Of a stretch of DNA of 34,119 bases, positions 16,447 through 24,623 are shown one piece after another. A program made the translations under genes and the position numbers. The notes beneath the pieces are model-generated. The model did no database searches, had not been told where the DNA came from, and worked only from the letters and a program-made list of their open reading frames with translations. Numbering within the stretch: the first letter of the stretch is position 1; each line of letters starts with the position of its first letter. Origin of the DNA: Ilumatobacteraceae bacterium. Lineage in GTDB: Bacteria > Actinomycetota > Acidimicrobiia > Acidimicrobiales > Ilumatobacteraceae. The stretch is taken from positions 9,660 through 43,778 of the forward strand of contig JALRBT010000006.1 in NCBI GenBank assembly GCA_023262255.1, given 5' to 3'.

Positions 16447-17825
16447 GCACTGCGCCGCAATCGTCTGCCGATCTCGTCGTTCATTCGGCGAGGTTGCTCG
16501 CCACGATGGATGATGGGCGACGCGAACTAACCGATGGCTGGGTGGCCATCACCAACGGTGTGGTCAGTGCCGTCGGAAGCGGATTGCCACCAGCGGCAAA
16601 CGAACGAATCGACGCTTCAGGTTGCTTGGTGACGCCGGGACTCATCAACGTGCACCACCATCTGTACCAGAACCTCACACGTGCCTACGGTCCGATGACC
16701 AACTCGGCATTGTTCGGTTGGCTGCGAACGCTCTACCCAATGTGGAGTCTGCTCGACGAGGAGTCGGCACACGTCTCGGCGTGGGTGGGATTGGCGGAAC
16801 TTGCCTTGGCTGGTTGCACGACGTCATCGGATCACCTGTATCTGCACCCACGGGGTGGCGGTGACCTGTTGTCTGCGGAGATCGACGCGGCACGGGACAT
16901 CGGTATGCGATTCCATCCCACCTACGGATCGATGTCGCTCTCCGAGAAGGATGGCGGACTTCCTCCGGACGACGTGGTGCAGGACCACGACGAGATCCTT
17001 GCGGCAAGCGAGCGGGCGGTGAAGCAACACCACGATCGATCACGTGGAGCGATGGTTCGTGTCGCGCTGGCTCCCTGTTCTCCGTTCAGCGTGACGAAAC
17101 AGCTCATGATCGATTCGGCGAACCTGGCGGATCGACTCGACGTTCGATTGCACACGCACTTTGCGGAGAACGACGAGGACGATGCCTACTCACTCGCGAC
17201 GTTCGGTTGCCGCCCCACCCAGTACCTCGACGATGTCGGTTGGCTCCACGATCGCGTCTGGTTGGCGCACTGCGTGAAGCCCGACGATGACGAGGTTCGA
17301 CGTCTCGGTGACGCCCGAGTTGGTGTTGCCCACTGCCCGAGCAGCAACCTGATCCTCTCGTCGGGCATCGCACCGGTGGTGAAGTTGCGAACTGCAGGTG
17401 TTCACGTCGGCCTCGGAGTCGATGGCTCGTCGTCGGCGGATGCTGCTTCACTGTGGCTCGAGGCCCGTCAAGCGATGCTGCTGGCCAAACTCGTGAGTGG
17501 TGCCGACGCTGGCACGGCACGCATGGCGTTGGAGATGGCCACACGAGGTGGCGCCGGTTGCCTCGGTCGTCTGGGTGAGATCGGTGAGTTGAGTGTCGGA
17601 AGCATGGGTGACGTGGTGGTGTGGTCGTTGGATGGTCCGCAATTCGCCGGCGTCGTGGACGACCCGATCGAGGGCTGGTTACGGTGCGGGCCCACTGCGG
17701 CTCGGCACACCATCGTGAATGGTCGCGTCGTGGTCCGGGACCATCGGTTGGCAAGCAGCAGGATCGACGCGATGCTCGGCGATCATGCACGACTTGCCAG
17801 GCGAATGCAATCAGCCGTGCAATGA
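16443..17825 (+). CDS. amidohydrolase, 8-oxoguanine deaminase-like (start probably CTG)
   Basis: Metal-dependent TIM-barrel deaminase. The metal ligands are in NVHHHLYQNLTRAYG, HTHFAEND, LAHCVKPDDDE and GLGVDGSSSADAASLWLE. NVHHHLYQNLTR and LFGWLRTLYPMW are typical of 8-oxoguanine deaminases (8-oxoguanine to urate), within the cytosine deaminase/TrzN-like group. The track starts at TTG 16494. The same frame upstream continues the family's N-terminal strand (SADLVVHSARLLATMDDGRREL), so TTG 16494 cuts it. No ATG/GTG/TTG exists before the stop at 16380-16382. CTG 16443 gives 460 residues and a CTGA overlap with the preceding stop, like the common ATGA/GTGA coupling, so I use it. Related guanine or isoguanine deaminase activity is possible. 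Confidence 0.87.
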   Translation: MSTAPQSSADLVVHSARLLATMDDGRRELTDGWVAITNGVVSAVGSGLPPAANERIDASGCLVTPGLINVHHHLYQNLTRAYGPMTNSALFGWLRTLYPMWSLLDEESAHVSAWVGLAELALAGCTTSSDHLYLHPRGGGDLLSAEIDAARDIGMRFHPTYGSMSLSEKDGGLPPDDVVQDHDEILAASERAVKQHHDRSRGAMVRVALAPCSPFSVTKQLMIDSANLADRLDVRLHTHFAENDEDDAYSLATFGCRPTQYLDDVGWLHDRVWLAHCVKPDDDEVRRLGDARVGVAHCPSSNLILSSGIAPVVKLRTAGVHVGLGVDGSSSADAASLWLEARQAMLLAKLVSGADAGTARMALEMATRGGAGCLGRLGEIGELSVGSMGDVVVWSLDGPQFAGVVDDPIEGWLRCGPTAARHTIVNGRVVVRDHRLASSRIDAMLGDHARLARRMQSAVQ

Positions 17826-17835
17826 CGGTTGAACG

Positions 17836-18408
17836 ATGATCGCCGACCTTCTCACTGCATTCGGGGTTGTCTTTCTGGCAGAGTTACCGGACAAAACCAT
17901 GTTCGCAACGCTGTTGCTGTCCACTCGATTCACGCACAAATCGGCAGTGTGGTGCGGGGTGACGACTGCATACACCTTTCACGTGGTGGTCGCCACACTG
18001 CTCGGTGGTCTGCTTGCGCGCTTGCCGGAGGACCCCATTCGATTCGGCGTGGGAGTGTTGTTCGTGGCGGCGGGTACGTCCCTCGCATGGGAGTCGTGGC
18101 GAAAGGATGACTCGAATCATGACACCGCACCCGAATCGCCTCGTTCGTGGGGTTCGGTCTATTCAGTTTCCGTCGCAACCGTGGGACTGGCGGAGTTTGC
18201 CGACATCACGCAGTTGGCAACCGCAAGTTTGTCCGCCACTAGCGACACACCATGGGCGGTAGCCGTCGGTGCGGCAAGCGCACTCGCGCTGGTCTCGGGT
18301 CTGGCAGTGCTCGTGGGATCGGCGTTGACCCGACGACTCAACCTGAAACTCATTCAGCGAGTCGCCGGAGCACTCTTCGTGTTGATCGGCGTCGCCATGT
18401 TTATCTGA
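17836..18408 (+). CDS. TMEM165/GDT1-family cation transporter
   Basis: 190 residues, six predicted membrane segments in two halves of three. Each half of the family carries an E-x-G-D-(K/R)-(T/S) motif that binds the transported Mn2+/Ca2+. Here they read AELPDKTMFATLLLS (about 15) and AEFADITQLATASLS (about 115). So the Gly is replaced in both and the Lys/Arg of the second is Ile. Glu and Asp, the likely ligands, are kept in both. Probable manganese or calcium exporter in exchange for protons. ATG 17836 follows the amidohydrolase by ten bases. It ends three bases before the convergent glnR-like gene. Confidence 0.87.
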   Translation: MIADLLTAFGVVFLAELPDKTMFATLLLSTRFTHKSAVWCGVTTAYTFHVVVATLLGGLLARLPEDPIRFGVGVLFVAAGTSLAWESWRKDDSNHDTAPESPRSWGSVYSVSVATVGLAEFADITQLATASLSATSDTPWAVAVGAASALALVSGLAVLVGSALTRRLNLKLIQRVAGALFVLIGVAMFI

Positions 18409-18411
18409 CGT

Positions 18412-19101
18412 TCACCCCGACCACTTCGAAGCACCGAATCGGTAGCCCACGCTCCGCACGGTTTCGATGAGGTGTGCGTGCTCTTCGCCCAATTTGGCGC
18501 GCAAACGTCGAACGTGAACGTCCACGGTTCGCGCACCGCCGAAGTACTCATAGCCCCACACTTCGGAGAGCAGAACCTCGCGGGAAAAGACTCGACCGGG
18601 ATTCTGCACGAAGTACTTGAGCAACTCGTACTCCATGTACGTGAGATCCAGCGGCCTTCCGCCGAAGGTGGCCTGGTACGTTTCAAGGTTGAGCCGTAGT
18701 CCCGCATGCTCCACCACCGACGATGACGGTGCCGCGAGTTCGTTGTAGAACATGTGGCGGAGCCGCGCTTCTAGCTCGCGCGGATGAAACGGAGTCAGAA
18801 GGAAGTCGTCGAAGAGATTCTCCCGTATTTCCAGGTCGCCGATCTGGGCCCCGGTGATCATCACGAGGATGCGGCGAACGGGTTGATCGAGCTTGCGAAG
18901 TGCACGACACATCGCCCAGCCGCCGTCGGGGTCGTCGTCACAAGACACGACGGCACCCATCCAGCCGTCGCTCGGCTGCAGGCGATTCATCACCTCCGGC
19001 GTCGCAACACCCTTCCAGGAGTATCCCGAAAGGTCGAGCGTGCGAGCCAGCTCCACGCTCGGGGTGTCGGGGTATACGGCGAGCATCCCGGCGGAGGTCA
19101 T
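18412..19101 (-). CDS. glnR: GlnR-like OmpR-family regulator of nitrogen metabolism
   Basis: 229 residues from ATG 19101. The track start adds 29 residues that overlap glnA. The C-terminal winged helix (about 128-225) reads LDLTYMEYELLKYFVQNPGRVFSREVLLSEVWGYEYFGGARTVDVHVRRLRAKLG...HLIETVRSVGYRF, very close to actinobacterial GlnR. The N-terminal receiver is atypical: no acidic pair near the N-terminus, and the conserved Lys is Thr (DDFLLTPFHPREL). GlnR is known to work without a kinase. It would bind GlnR boxes and control glnA, glnII and ammonium uptake. The ATG overlaps the glnA stop as ATGA, so it is translated in step with the enzyme it probably regulates. Related PhoP/AfsQ-type regulators are less likely given the context. 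Confidence 0.85.
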   Translation of the reverse strand: MTSAGMLAVYPDTPSVELARTLDLSGYSWKGVATPEVMNRLQPSDGWMGAVVSCDDDPDGGWAMCRALRKLDQPVRRILVMITGAQIGDLEIRENLFDDFLLTPFHPRELEARLRHMFYNELAAPSSSVVEHAGLRLNLETYQATFGGRPLDLTYMEYELLKYFVQNPGRVFSREVLLSEVWGYEYFGGARTVDVHVRRLRAKLGEEHAHLIETVRSVGYRFGASKWSG

Positions 19102-20435
19102 AGGGATCGCAGGTAGGTGTCGATCTCGAATTGTGATACGTGCGTTTTGTACCTGCGCCACTCGGCGCGCTTGTTGCGCAGGAACCACTCGAAGATGTGT
19201 TCACCGAGGGCTTCGGCCACCAGCGATGAGGACTCCATCATCCTCAGCGCATCGTTGAGCGACTGTGGGAGTTGTTCAATGCCAAGTTTGGTGAGTGCGG
19301 CGTCGCCCATCTCGAACAGATTGGCGTCGGACTCCATCGGCAGCTCGTAGCCCTGCTCGACTCCGCGCAGACCTGCCGCGAGAATGACCGAGAAGGCGAG
19401 GTACGGGTTGCATGCAGGATCGGGCGAACGAAGTTCGATTCGCGTGGCAAGTTCGTTGCCGCGCTTGGGTACGGGTACTCGAATGAGACCGCTTCGATTG
19501 TTGCGTGCCCACGAAACGTGAACCGGCGCTTCGAAACCCGGTACGAGCCGCTTGTAGCTGTTGACCGTCTGATTGGTGACGGCTGCGATCTCCCCGGCGT
19601 GCCGCAACAGCCCCGCCATGAACGACTTGGCCGTGTCGCTCAAATTGTACGGATCGTTCTCGGAGTGGAATGCGTTGACGTCGTCCTTGAACAACGACAA
19701 ATGCAGGTGCATTCCCGAGCCCTGCACGGACTCCAAGGGTTTCGGCATGAAGGTGGCGTGCACGTTGCGCATCGCAGCGATTTCCTTCACCACGAAGCGA
19801 AACGTCATCACGCTGTCGGCCATGGTGAGTGCATCGGTGTGTCTCAGGTCGATTTCGTGCTGACTCGGAGAGTCCTCATGGAAGCTGTATTCCACGGGAA
19901 TGCTCATGGTCTCGAGCGTGCGGATGGTTTCCTTGCGCAGTGCGCTCGTGATGTCGGTGGTGGTGAGATCGAAGAATCCGCCATGATCGAGCGGCACGGG
20001 ACGACCATCGCTGGCGCCAGGTGCGAAGTAGAAGTATTCGATGTCCGGCGCGACGTAGAACACGAAGCCTTGGCGCCGTGCCGCATCGAGGTTGCGTCGT
20101 AGTACTTGACGCGGGTCGCCGTCAAACGGGGTTCCGTCGAGTTGTGCGATGTCGCAGAACACCCGGGCTTCGGCGGACTTGGAATCCACCCAGGGCAGTA
20201 CTTCGAAGGTGTTGGGATCGGGGAGTGCGAGGACGTCGGCTTCCTGAACGCGACCGTAGCCGTCGATGGACGAGCCGTCGAAGCTCATGCCGTCGTTGAG
20301 TGCATTCTCCATCTCCGCCGGGCTGATGGCGAAACTCTTGAGATTGCCGAGCACGTCCGTGAACCACAATCGCACCAGACGGATTCCCCGCTCTTCCACC
20401 GTGCGAAGCACGTAGTCGCGCTGGGCGTCACGCAT
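19098..20435 (-). CDS. glnA: glutamine synthetase type I (GlnA2-like)
   Basis: ATP-dependent ligation of ammonia to glutamate. 445 residues from ATG 20435, chosen over TTG 20465 and ATG 20444 because GAAGGG (20445-20450) is nine bases before it. The result begins MRDAQRDYVLRTVEERGIRLVRLWFTDVLG, like mycobacterial GlnA2. Catalytic blocks: SFDGSSIDGYGRVQEAD, PDIEYFYF, HHxDS-type EYSFHEDSPSQHEIDLRH, GSGMHLHLSLF, NSYKRLVPGFEAP, ARNNRSGLIRVP and ELRSPDPACNPYLAF. The region equivalent to the GSI-beta adenylylation tyrosine reads DANLFEMGDAAL with no Tyr. So control by GlnE-type adenylylation is not expected. It lies between glnII and glnR in one minus-strand run. Confidence 0.94.
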   Translation of the reverse strand: MRDAQRDYVLRTVEERGIRLVRLWFTDVLGNLKSFAISPAEMENALNDGMSFDGSSIDGYGRVQEADVLALPDPNTFEVLPWVDSKSAEARVFCDIAQLDGTPFDGDPRQVLRRNLDAARRQGFVFYVAPDIEYFYFAPGASDGRPVPLDHGGFFDLTTTDITSALRKETIRTLETMSIPVEYSFHEDSPSQHEIDLRHTDALTMADSVMTFRFVVKEIAAMRNVHATFMPKPLESVQGSGMHLHLSLFKDDVNAFHSENDPYNLSDTAKSFMAGLLRHAGEIAAVTNQTVNSYKRLVPGFEAPVHVSWARNNRSGLIRVPVPKRGNELATRIELRSPDPACNPYLAFSVILAAGLRGVEQGYELPMESDANLFEMGDAALTKLGIEQLPQSLNDALRMMESSSLVAEALGEHIFEWFLRNKRAEWRRYKTHVSQFEIDTYLRSL

Positions 20436-20484
20436 GTCGGGCATCCCTTCAGTCAACCGTCGCAACGGCGACGTTCACCCGACC

Positions 20485-20520
20485 GGGCGCATGCCGCCGA
20501 GCGTGCGGCAACATGCGCCC
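20485..20520 (-). terminator. strong hairpin between glnII and glnA (no U-tract)
   Basis: GGGCGCATG (20485-20493) and CATGCGCCC (20512-20520) form a perfect nine-base inverted repeat, extended by CCGC/GCGG with a three-base bulge. It lies just after the glnII stop in the direction of transcription. No U-run follows, so it may be a transcript-stabilising or processing hairpin, or a weak terminator that lowers read-through into glnA. A smaller CGTCGC-AACG-GCGACG hairpin (20458-20473) sits in the glnA leader. Confidence 0.5.
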
Positions 20521-20527
20521 CGGTGGG

Positions 20528-21586
20528 CTATTTGCGACCCTTCTTCTTCGCCTTCGGCTTGCTCTTGGTGGACGGCACCTTTTCTTGTGCGCACACCGTT
20601 TCCAACAGCAATCGCGTTACGACGTATGGATCCATGTTCGCATTCGGTCGGCGATCCTCGGCGTAGCCCTTGCGATCCTTGGCAACCTGCCATGGAATTC
20701 GGATCGAAGCGCCGCGATTGGAGACGCCGTAACTGAACTGGTTCCAGGGAGCGGTTTCGTGCTTTCCCGTGAGACGGCTCTGGATGTCGTGACCGTAATT
20801 GTTCACGTGTTCCATGACGCGACCACCGATCGCCTTGCAGGCGGCTTCGATGGCCTCGTACGACGAGCGCATCGCCTTGGTGGAGAAGTTGGTGTGCGCA
20901 CCCGCTCCGTTCCAGTCGCCCTTCTGGGGCTTGGCATCGAACGACACCACGATGTCGAAGTCTTCGGCGATGCGATGCAGCAGCCAACGGGCTACGTACA
21001 ACTGGTCGCTCACGGCGAGGGCATCGAGGGGTCCAACTTGGAACTCCCACTGACCGGGCATCACTTCGGCGTTGGTACCCGAGATCATGAGTCCGGCATC
21101 GAGGCATGCCTGGGTGTGAATCTCGATGACATCGCGACCCATAACGCGGCCCGCGCCGACGCCGCAGTAGTACGGACCCTGCGGTCCGGGCTCTCCGTCA
21201 ACCTCGGGAAACCCGTAGGGCCGACCGTTGAGTCGCATGAACGTATATTCCTGCTCGATGCCGTAGATCATTCCGTTCGCCTTGTAGGTAGCAGCAGCTG
21301 CTGCGCAGGCCGCACGCGTGTTGGTGGGATGCGGTTCACCCGTGCTGGCGAGATACACCTCGCACATCACCAGAATGTTCCGACCCCCACGCAGGGGATC
21401 CTTGCACCAGAACACCGGCTTCAACATGCAGTCGGACGACTCGCCCGTTGCCTGCTCCGTGGAGGAACCGTCGAAGCCCCAGATTGGTGGTGTCTTCACC
21501 GAGTTGTCGATGATCTTGGTTTTTGAGCGAAGCATCGGCGTTGGTTTGGCACCGTCGATCCAGATGTACTCGGCCTGATATGGCAT
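20528..21586 (-). CDS. glnII: glutamine synthetase type II (eukaryote-like, GlnII)
   Basis: 352 residues of the short GSII type known from Streptomyces, rhizobia and eukaryotes. AEYIWIDGAKPTPMLRSKTKI and PPIWGFDGSSTEQATGESSDCMLKPV are diagnostic. LVMCEVY, YGIEQEYTF, CGVGAGRVMGRDVIEIHTQACLDAGLMISGTNAEVMPGQWEFQVGP and HTNFSTKAMR also fit. It gives the cell a second, unrelated glutamine synthetase, usually made under nitrogen limitation under GlnR control. The C-terminus ends in a Lys-rich tail (STKSKPKAKKKGRK). ATG 21586 has one of the few good Shine-Dalgarnos in the window (AAAGGA in GAAAGGAAA, about eight bases upstream), so this transcript has a real leader. Divergent from nadE. Confidence 0.95.
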   Translation of the reverse strand: MPYQAEYIWIDGAKPTPMLRSKTKIIDNSVKTPPIWGFDGSSTEQATGESSDCMLKPVFWCKDPLRGGRNILVMCEVYLASTGEPHPTNTRAACAAAAATYKANGMIYGIEQEYTFMRLNGRPYGFPEVDGEPGPQGPYYCGVGAGRVMGRDVIEIHTQACLDAGLMISGTNAEVMPGQWEFQVGPLDALAVSDQLYVARWLLHRIAEDFDIVVSFDAKPQKGDWNGAGAHTNFSTKAMRSSYEAIEAACKAIGGRVMEHVNNYGHDIQSRLTGKHETAPWNQFSYGVSNRGASIRIPWQVAKDRKGYAEDRRPNANMDPYVVTRLLLETVCAQEKVPSTKSKPKAKKKGRK

Positions 21587-21707
21587 GGATTGTTTCCTTT
21601 CGTGGAACGTGACGTCTCAGTTTCGTACACCTGCGTGTCGGGGACATCATCCGTTTGTTAACGCGGTGTGAAAATTCCGCCGGAAGTGCGTTCAGTAGCC
21701 TGATTTC
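21587..21707. promoter_or_regulatory. divergent control region of glnII and nadE
   Basis: 121 bases. For nadE, TAGCCT (21696-21701) lies six bases before the GTG, a leaderless arrangement. For glnII, GAAAGGAAA (21601-21593, minus strand) is the ribosome site. GTTAAC (21657-21662) followed after seven bases by GAAAA (21670-21674) is roughly like one GlnR half-box pair (GTnAC-n6-GnAAC). The spacing and last base are off, so I call it only a weak candidate operator. Confidence 0.4.
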
Positions 21708-23447
21708 GTGGCAAAAACTGCTGCTTCACCCGTGTTGCGGGTGGGTCTTGCCCAGATCAATCCCCGAGTCGGCGACCTTGCCTACAACGTGGGCAAGGTG
21801 GAGGAGTTCCTGGCACGAGCCGAACACGCGGGGTGCGACCTCGTGGCGTTCCCAGAACTCACACTCTCGGGATATCCACCGGAGGACTTGGTACTGAAGG
21901 CCGGGTTCGTTGCCGACAATCGTGTGGCGCTGGAGAAGGTTGCTGCGCGAAGCGGTGGTTGCGCCGTGATCGTCGGGTTCGTGGACGTGGCGAACGACGA
22001 GCCGATCGAACGATCGAGCGCGAAACCACCGAGGTTGTTCAACGCCGCAGCCGTCTGTGCGAACGGATCGGTCGTCGGTGTGTATCACAAGCAGTTATTG
22101 CCGAACTATTCGGTCTTCGATGAGGCACGATACTTCGCGGCTGGTCACGACGATGTCACGTTGTACGACATCGCCGGCGTCGCCGTGTCGCTCAGCATTT
22201 GTGAGGACGTCTGGATCGCCGACGGGCCCGTGTCAAGGCAACGTGCCGCGGGCAGCCAGTTGTGTGTGAACATCAACGGCTCTCCATTCGACCGTGCCAA
22301 GAGTGGTGTACGTGAACGAACGATCATCAAGCGGGTAGAGGAAACTGGTCTTCCCATCGCCTATGTGAACCAGGTGTGCGGGCAGGACGAACTCGTTTTT
22401 GACGGTGGGTCGTTGGTGGTGGATGCGACGGGCACGGTGGTTGCTCGAGCCGACCACTTCACCGAGGAGTTGGTGGTGGTGGATGTCGCCGTTCCCGAAC
22501 CAAGGGTGAGCCGTTCGAAACCCGTCGCTCAGCCGAAGTCGGTCACTCATGCCGGCGCGCGAACCGACGTGACGTCCACCCGTCTCGCACCGGTCGCCGA
22601 CGAGCACGATGGAATCCTGTCGGCACTCGCCCTTGGCACGCGGGATTACGTGCACAAGAACGGTTTCACCGACGTGGTACTCGGTTTGTCGGGTGGAATC
22701 GACTCCGCGCTCGTGGCTGCGATTGCCGTCGACGCACTCGGCGCCGAACACGTGCACGGGGTATCGATGCCCTCGCGTTATTCGAGTGAAGGGTCGCAAA
22801 CCGACGCAGCCGTGCTTGCAGGCAACCTTGGAATCGACGTGTTGCGCATTCCCATCGAGCCGGCCTTTGGTGCGTATCTGGAGATGACGGCCGAGACGTT
22901 TGGTGGTCGTGAGGCCGACCTCACCGAGGAGAATTTACAGAGCCGCGTGCGCGGCACCACGCTCATGGCACTCTCCAACAAATTCGGTTGGATGGTATTG
23001 ACGACGGGCAACAAGAGCGAACTTGCGGTGGGATACTTCACCCTGTACGGCGATTCGGTCGGCGGATTCGCCGTCATCAAGGACATCTTCAAGACCGATG
23101 TGTACTCACTGAGCAGGCGAGTGAACGATCGCGCGGGTCGAGAGATCATTCCCGAATCGACGCTCACCAAGCCACCGTCCGCCGAGTTGCGCCCCGACCA
23201 GCGCGACGATCAGAGCCTGCCGCCGTACGACGTTCTCGATGCCGTGCTGAAGTTGTACGTGGAAGACGACCGAACCGCGGCGGAGATCATCGCGCACGGC
23301 TTCGATGAGTCGTTGGTTCGACGCATCGTGCGATTGGTGGACAACAACGAGTACAAGCGTCGCCAACTCCCGCCGGGAGTTCGAGTGACGAGCAAGGCCT
23401 TCGGCAAGGACCGCCGACTTCCGATTACGAACGCCTACCGCGGTTGA
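21708..23447 (+). CDS. nadE: glutamine-dependent NAD+ synthetase
   Basis: Last step of NAD synthesis: deamido-NAD + glutamine + ATP to NAD. 579 residues in two domains. The N-terminal nitrilase-type glutaminase shows the triad Glu50 (FPELTLSGYPPEDL), Lys128 (YHKQLLPNYSVFDEARYF) and Cys165 (SICEDVW). The C-terminal synthetase has the PP-loop VLGLSGGIDSALVAAIAVDALG, MPSRYSSEGSQTDA, TTGNKSELAVGYFTLYGD and KTDVYSLSR. It can use glutamine, so it fits beside glnII functionally. GTG start six bases after TAGCCT, no Shine-Dalgarno. The 3' end overlaps the convergent MFS gene by 23 bases. Confidence 0.97.
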   Translation: MAKTAASPVLRVGLAQINPRVGDLAYNVGKVEEFLARAEHAGCDLVAFPELTLSGYPPEDLVLKAGFVADNRVALEKVAARSGGCAVIVGFVDVANDEPIERSSAKPPRLFNAAAVCANGSVVGVYHKQLLPNYSVFDEARYFAAGHDDVTLYDIAGVAVSLSICEDVWIADGPVSRQRAAGSQLCVNINGSPFDRAKSGVRERTIIKRVEETGLPIAYVNQVCGQDELVFDGGSLVVDATGTVVARADHFTEELVVVDVAVPEPRVSRSKPVAQPKSVTHAGARTDVTSTRLAPVADEHDGILSALALGTRDYVHKNGFTDVVLGLSGGIDSALVAAIAVDALGAEHVHGVSMPSRYSSEGSQTDAAVLAGNLGIDVLRIPIEPAFGAYLEMTAETFGGREADLTEENLQSRVRGTTLMALSNKFGWMVLTTGNKSELAVGYFTLYGDSVGGFAVIKDIFKTDVYSLSRRVNDRAGREIIPESTLTKPPSAELRPDQRDDQSLPPYDVLDAVLKLYVEDDRTAAEIIAHGFDESLVRRIVRLVDNNEYKRRQLPPGVRVTSKAFGKDRRLPITNAYRG

Positions 23448-24612
23448 ACAGCAGGATCGTTGCGGCACTGAGCATCGCACAGGCGATGCTCGCGAGTGCT
23501 GCACCACTGACTCCCGACCACTCGTAGAGTGCCGTTGCTACGAAGGTCAGCACGCCACGACCGAAGGTTCCTGCACCGATGACGAGGCCGAATCCCTTCC
23601 CCGGTGCGGACGCAACGAGATTGGTGGCGATGGGCAACATGCTCACCACTCCGTACTCGAAACCGATGATGAAGACGGCAAGGGCAATCAAGCCCAACGG
23701 CAGGATCGAGTCGAAGCCCGCCAGCACGAGCGCACTCGGCACCATGAGTCCCGCACCAAGTGCGACGCTGCGTTCCTTCCCGATGCGATCCGTCAACCGC
23801 GCGCTCGACACCGATGAGAACAATTCGCCGGCACCGAGGGCGAATCCGACGGCGGCAATTCCGTTGGCGCCGAAATCGAAGTCGTCGGTGAGCCAAGCAC
23901 CGAACGTGACGAACAAACACTGGCTACCGCCCATGAGACCGAACATCGACAGCGGCACGAGCCAGTCGCGCGCGGCCAGGCGACCCACTGCACGCGGGGC
24001 GTGTTCGGTGCTCACCGGCACCTCGCCTGCGGCTCGAATTCGACGGTCGAGCCACACCGCACAAGCGGCGATCGACATTCCGCCGACGAGGGCGGCGATA
24101 CGCCACGACGTCGCTGCGGTGACGACACCGAGCAGCGAGACCCCCAACAACAAACTGAGTGCCCAGGACGTCTCGGTGATTCCCACCACTCGACCGCGAC
24201 GTTCGTAGGGCACTCTGTCGCTGATCCACGCGGCCATGCCGAGGTCGAAGCACGACTTGAGCAGATTCAACAACGTGAGACCGACGCACAGCACCACCAG
24301 GTTCGGGGCGCCAGCCATCATCATGGTGCCGACGAACGAGCCGAGCAAGCCCACGGCGAGAGAGGTGCGCCGAGACACGCGATCGACGAACGTGCCGAGT
24401 AGCGGCGCAAGAAACCCGGCGAGTTCGGAAATGCTGATCACCAATCCGACGCGAGTGATGGAGACGTCGAATCCCTGCGCTTGGCCCGCAATGATCGCGA
24501 TGAATGGCGGCGCAAACCGGTAGCACGTGTTCGCCGCGATACGAGTGACCGTGAGAGGTACGAGGTTGTCCCGCACCGCCGTGTCGTACGACGAATCCAG
24601 TAGCCGTCGCAC
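23425..24612 (-). CDS. major facilitator superfamily transporter, substrate unknown
   Basis: 395 residues from GTG 24612. The longer track ORF to 24975 runs through the phosphatase gene and is rejected. Twelve hydrophobic segments. An MFS motif-A-like loop follows segment 2 (PLLGTFVDRVSRRTSLAVG) and recurs in the second half (SSARLTDRIGKERSVALG). A long central loop is charged (DRRIRAAGEVPVSTEHAPRAVGRL). It looks like a drug or sugar efflux-type permease, but the substrate cannot be read. AAGG lies about nine bases upstream as a Shine-Dalgarno. The same bases also form TAAGGT, which starts with the preceding gene's TAA stop. Eleven bases separate it from the histidine phosphatase gene, so the two are co-transcribed. 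Confidence 0.88.
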   Translation of the reverse strand: MRRLLDSSYDTAVRDNLVPLTVTRIAANTCYRFAPPFIAIIAGQAQGFDVSITRVGLVISISELAGFLAPLLGTFVDRVSRRTSLAVGLLGSFVGTMMMAGAPNLVVLCVGLTLLNLLKSCFDLGMAAWISDRVPYERRGRVVGITETSWALSLLLGVSLLGVVTAATSWRIAALVGGMSIAACAVWLDRRIRAAGEVPVSTEHAPRAVGRLAARDWLVPLSMFGLMGGSQCLFVTFGAWLTDDFDFGANGIAAVGFALGAGELFSSVSSARLTDRIGKERSVALGAGLMVPSALVLAGFDSILPLGLIALAVFIIGFEYGVVSMLPIATNLVASAPGKGFGLVIGAGTFGRGVLTFVATALYEWSGVSGAALASIACAMLSAATILLFNRGRRS

Positions 24613-24623
24613 GAGGATCGACC

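Noticed and set aside
15816-16484. Upstream 223 codons of the 518-residue minus-strand ORF
   Set aside because: They are antisense to ridA and the 51-residue peptide gene. The Tat signal begins at GTG 15815.
21657-21674. GlnR box between glnII and nadE
   Set aside because: GTTAAC and GAAAA are separated by seven bases instead of six and lack the final C. Kept only as a weak note in the control-region entry.
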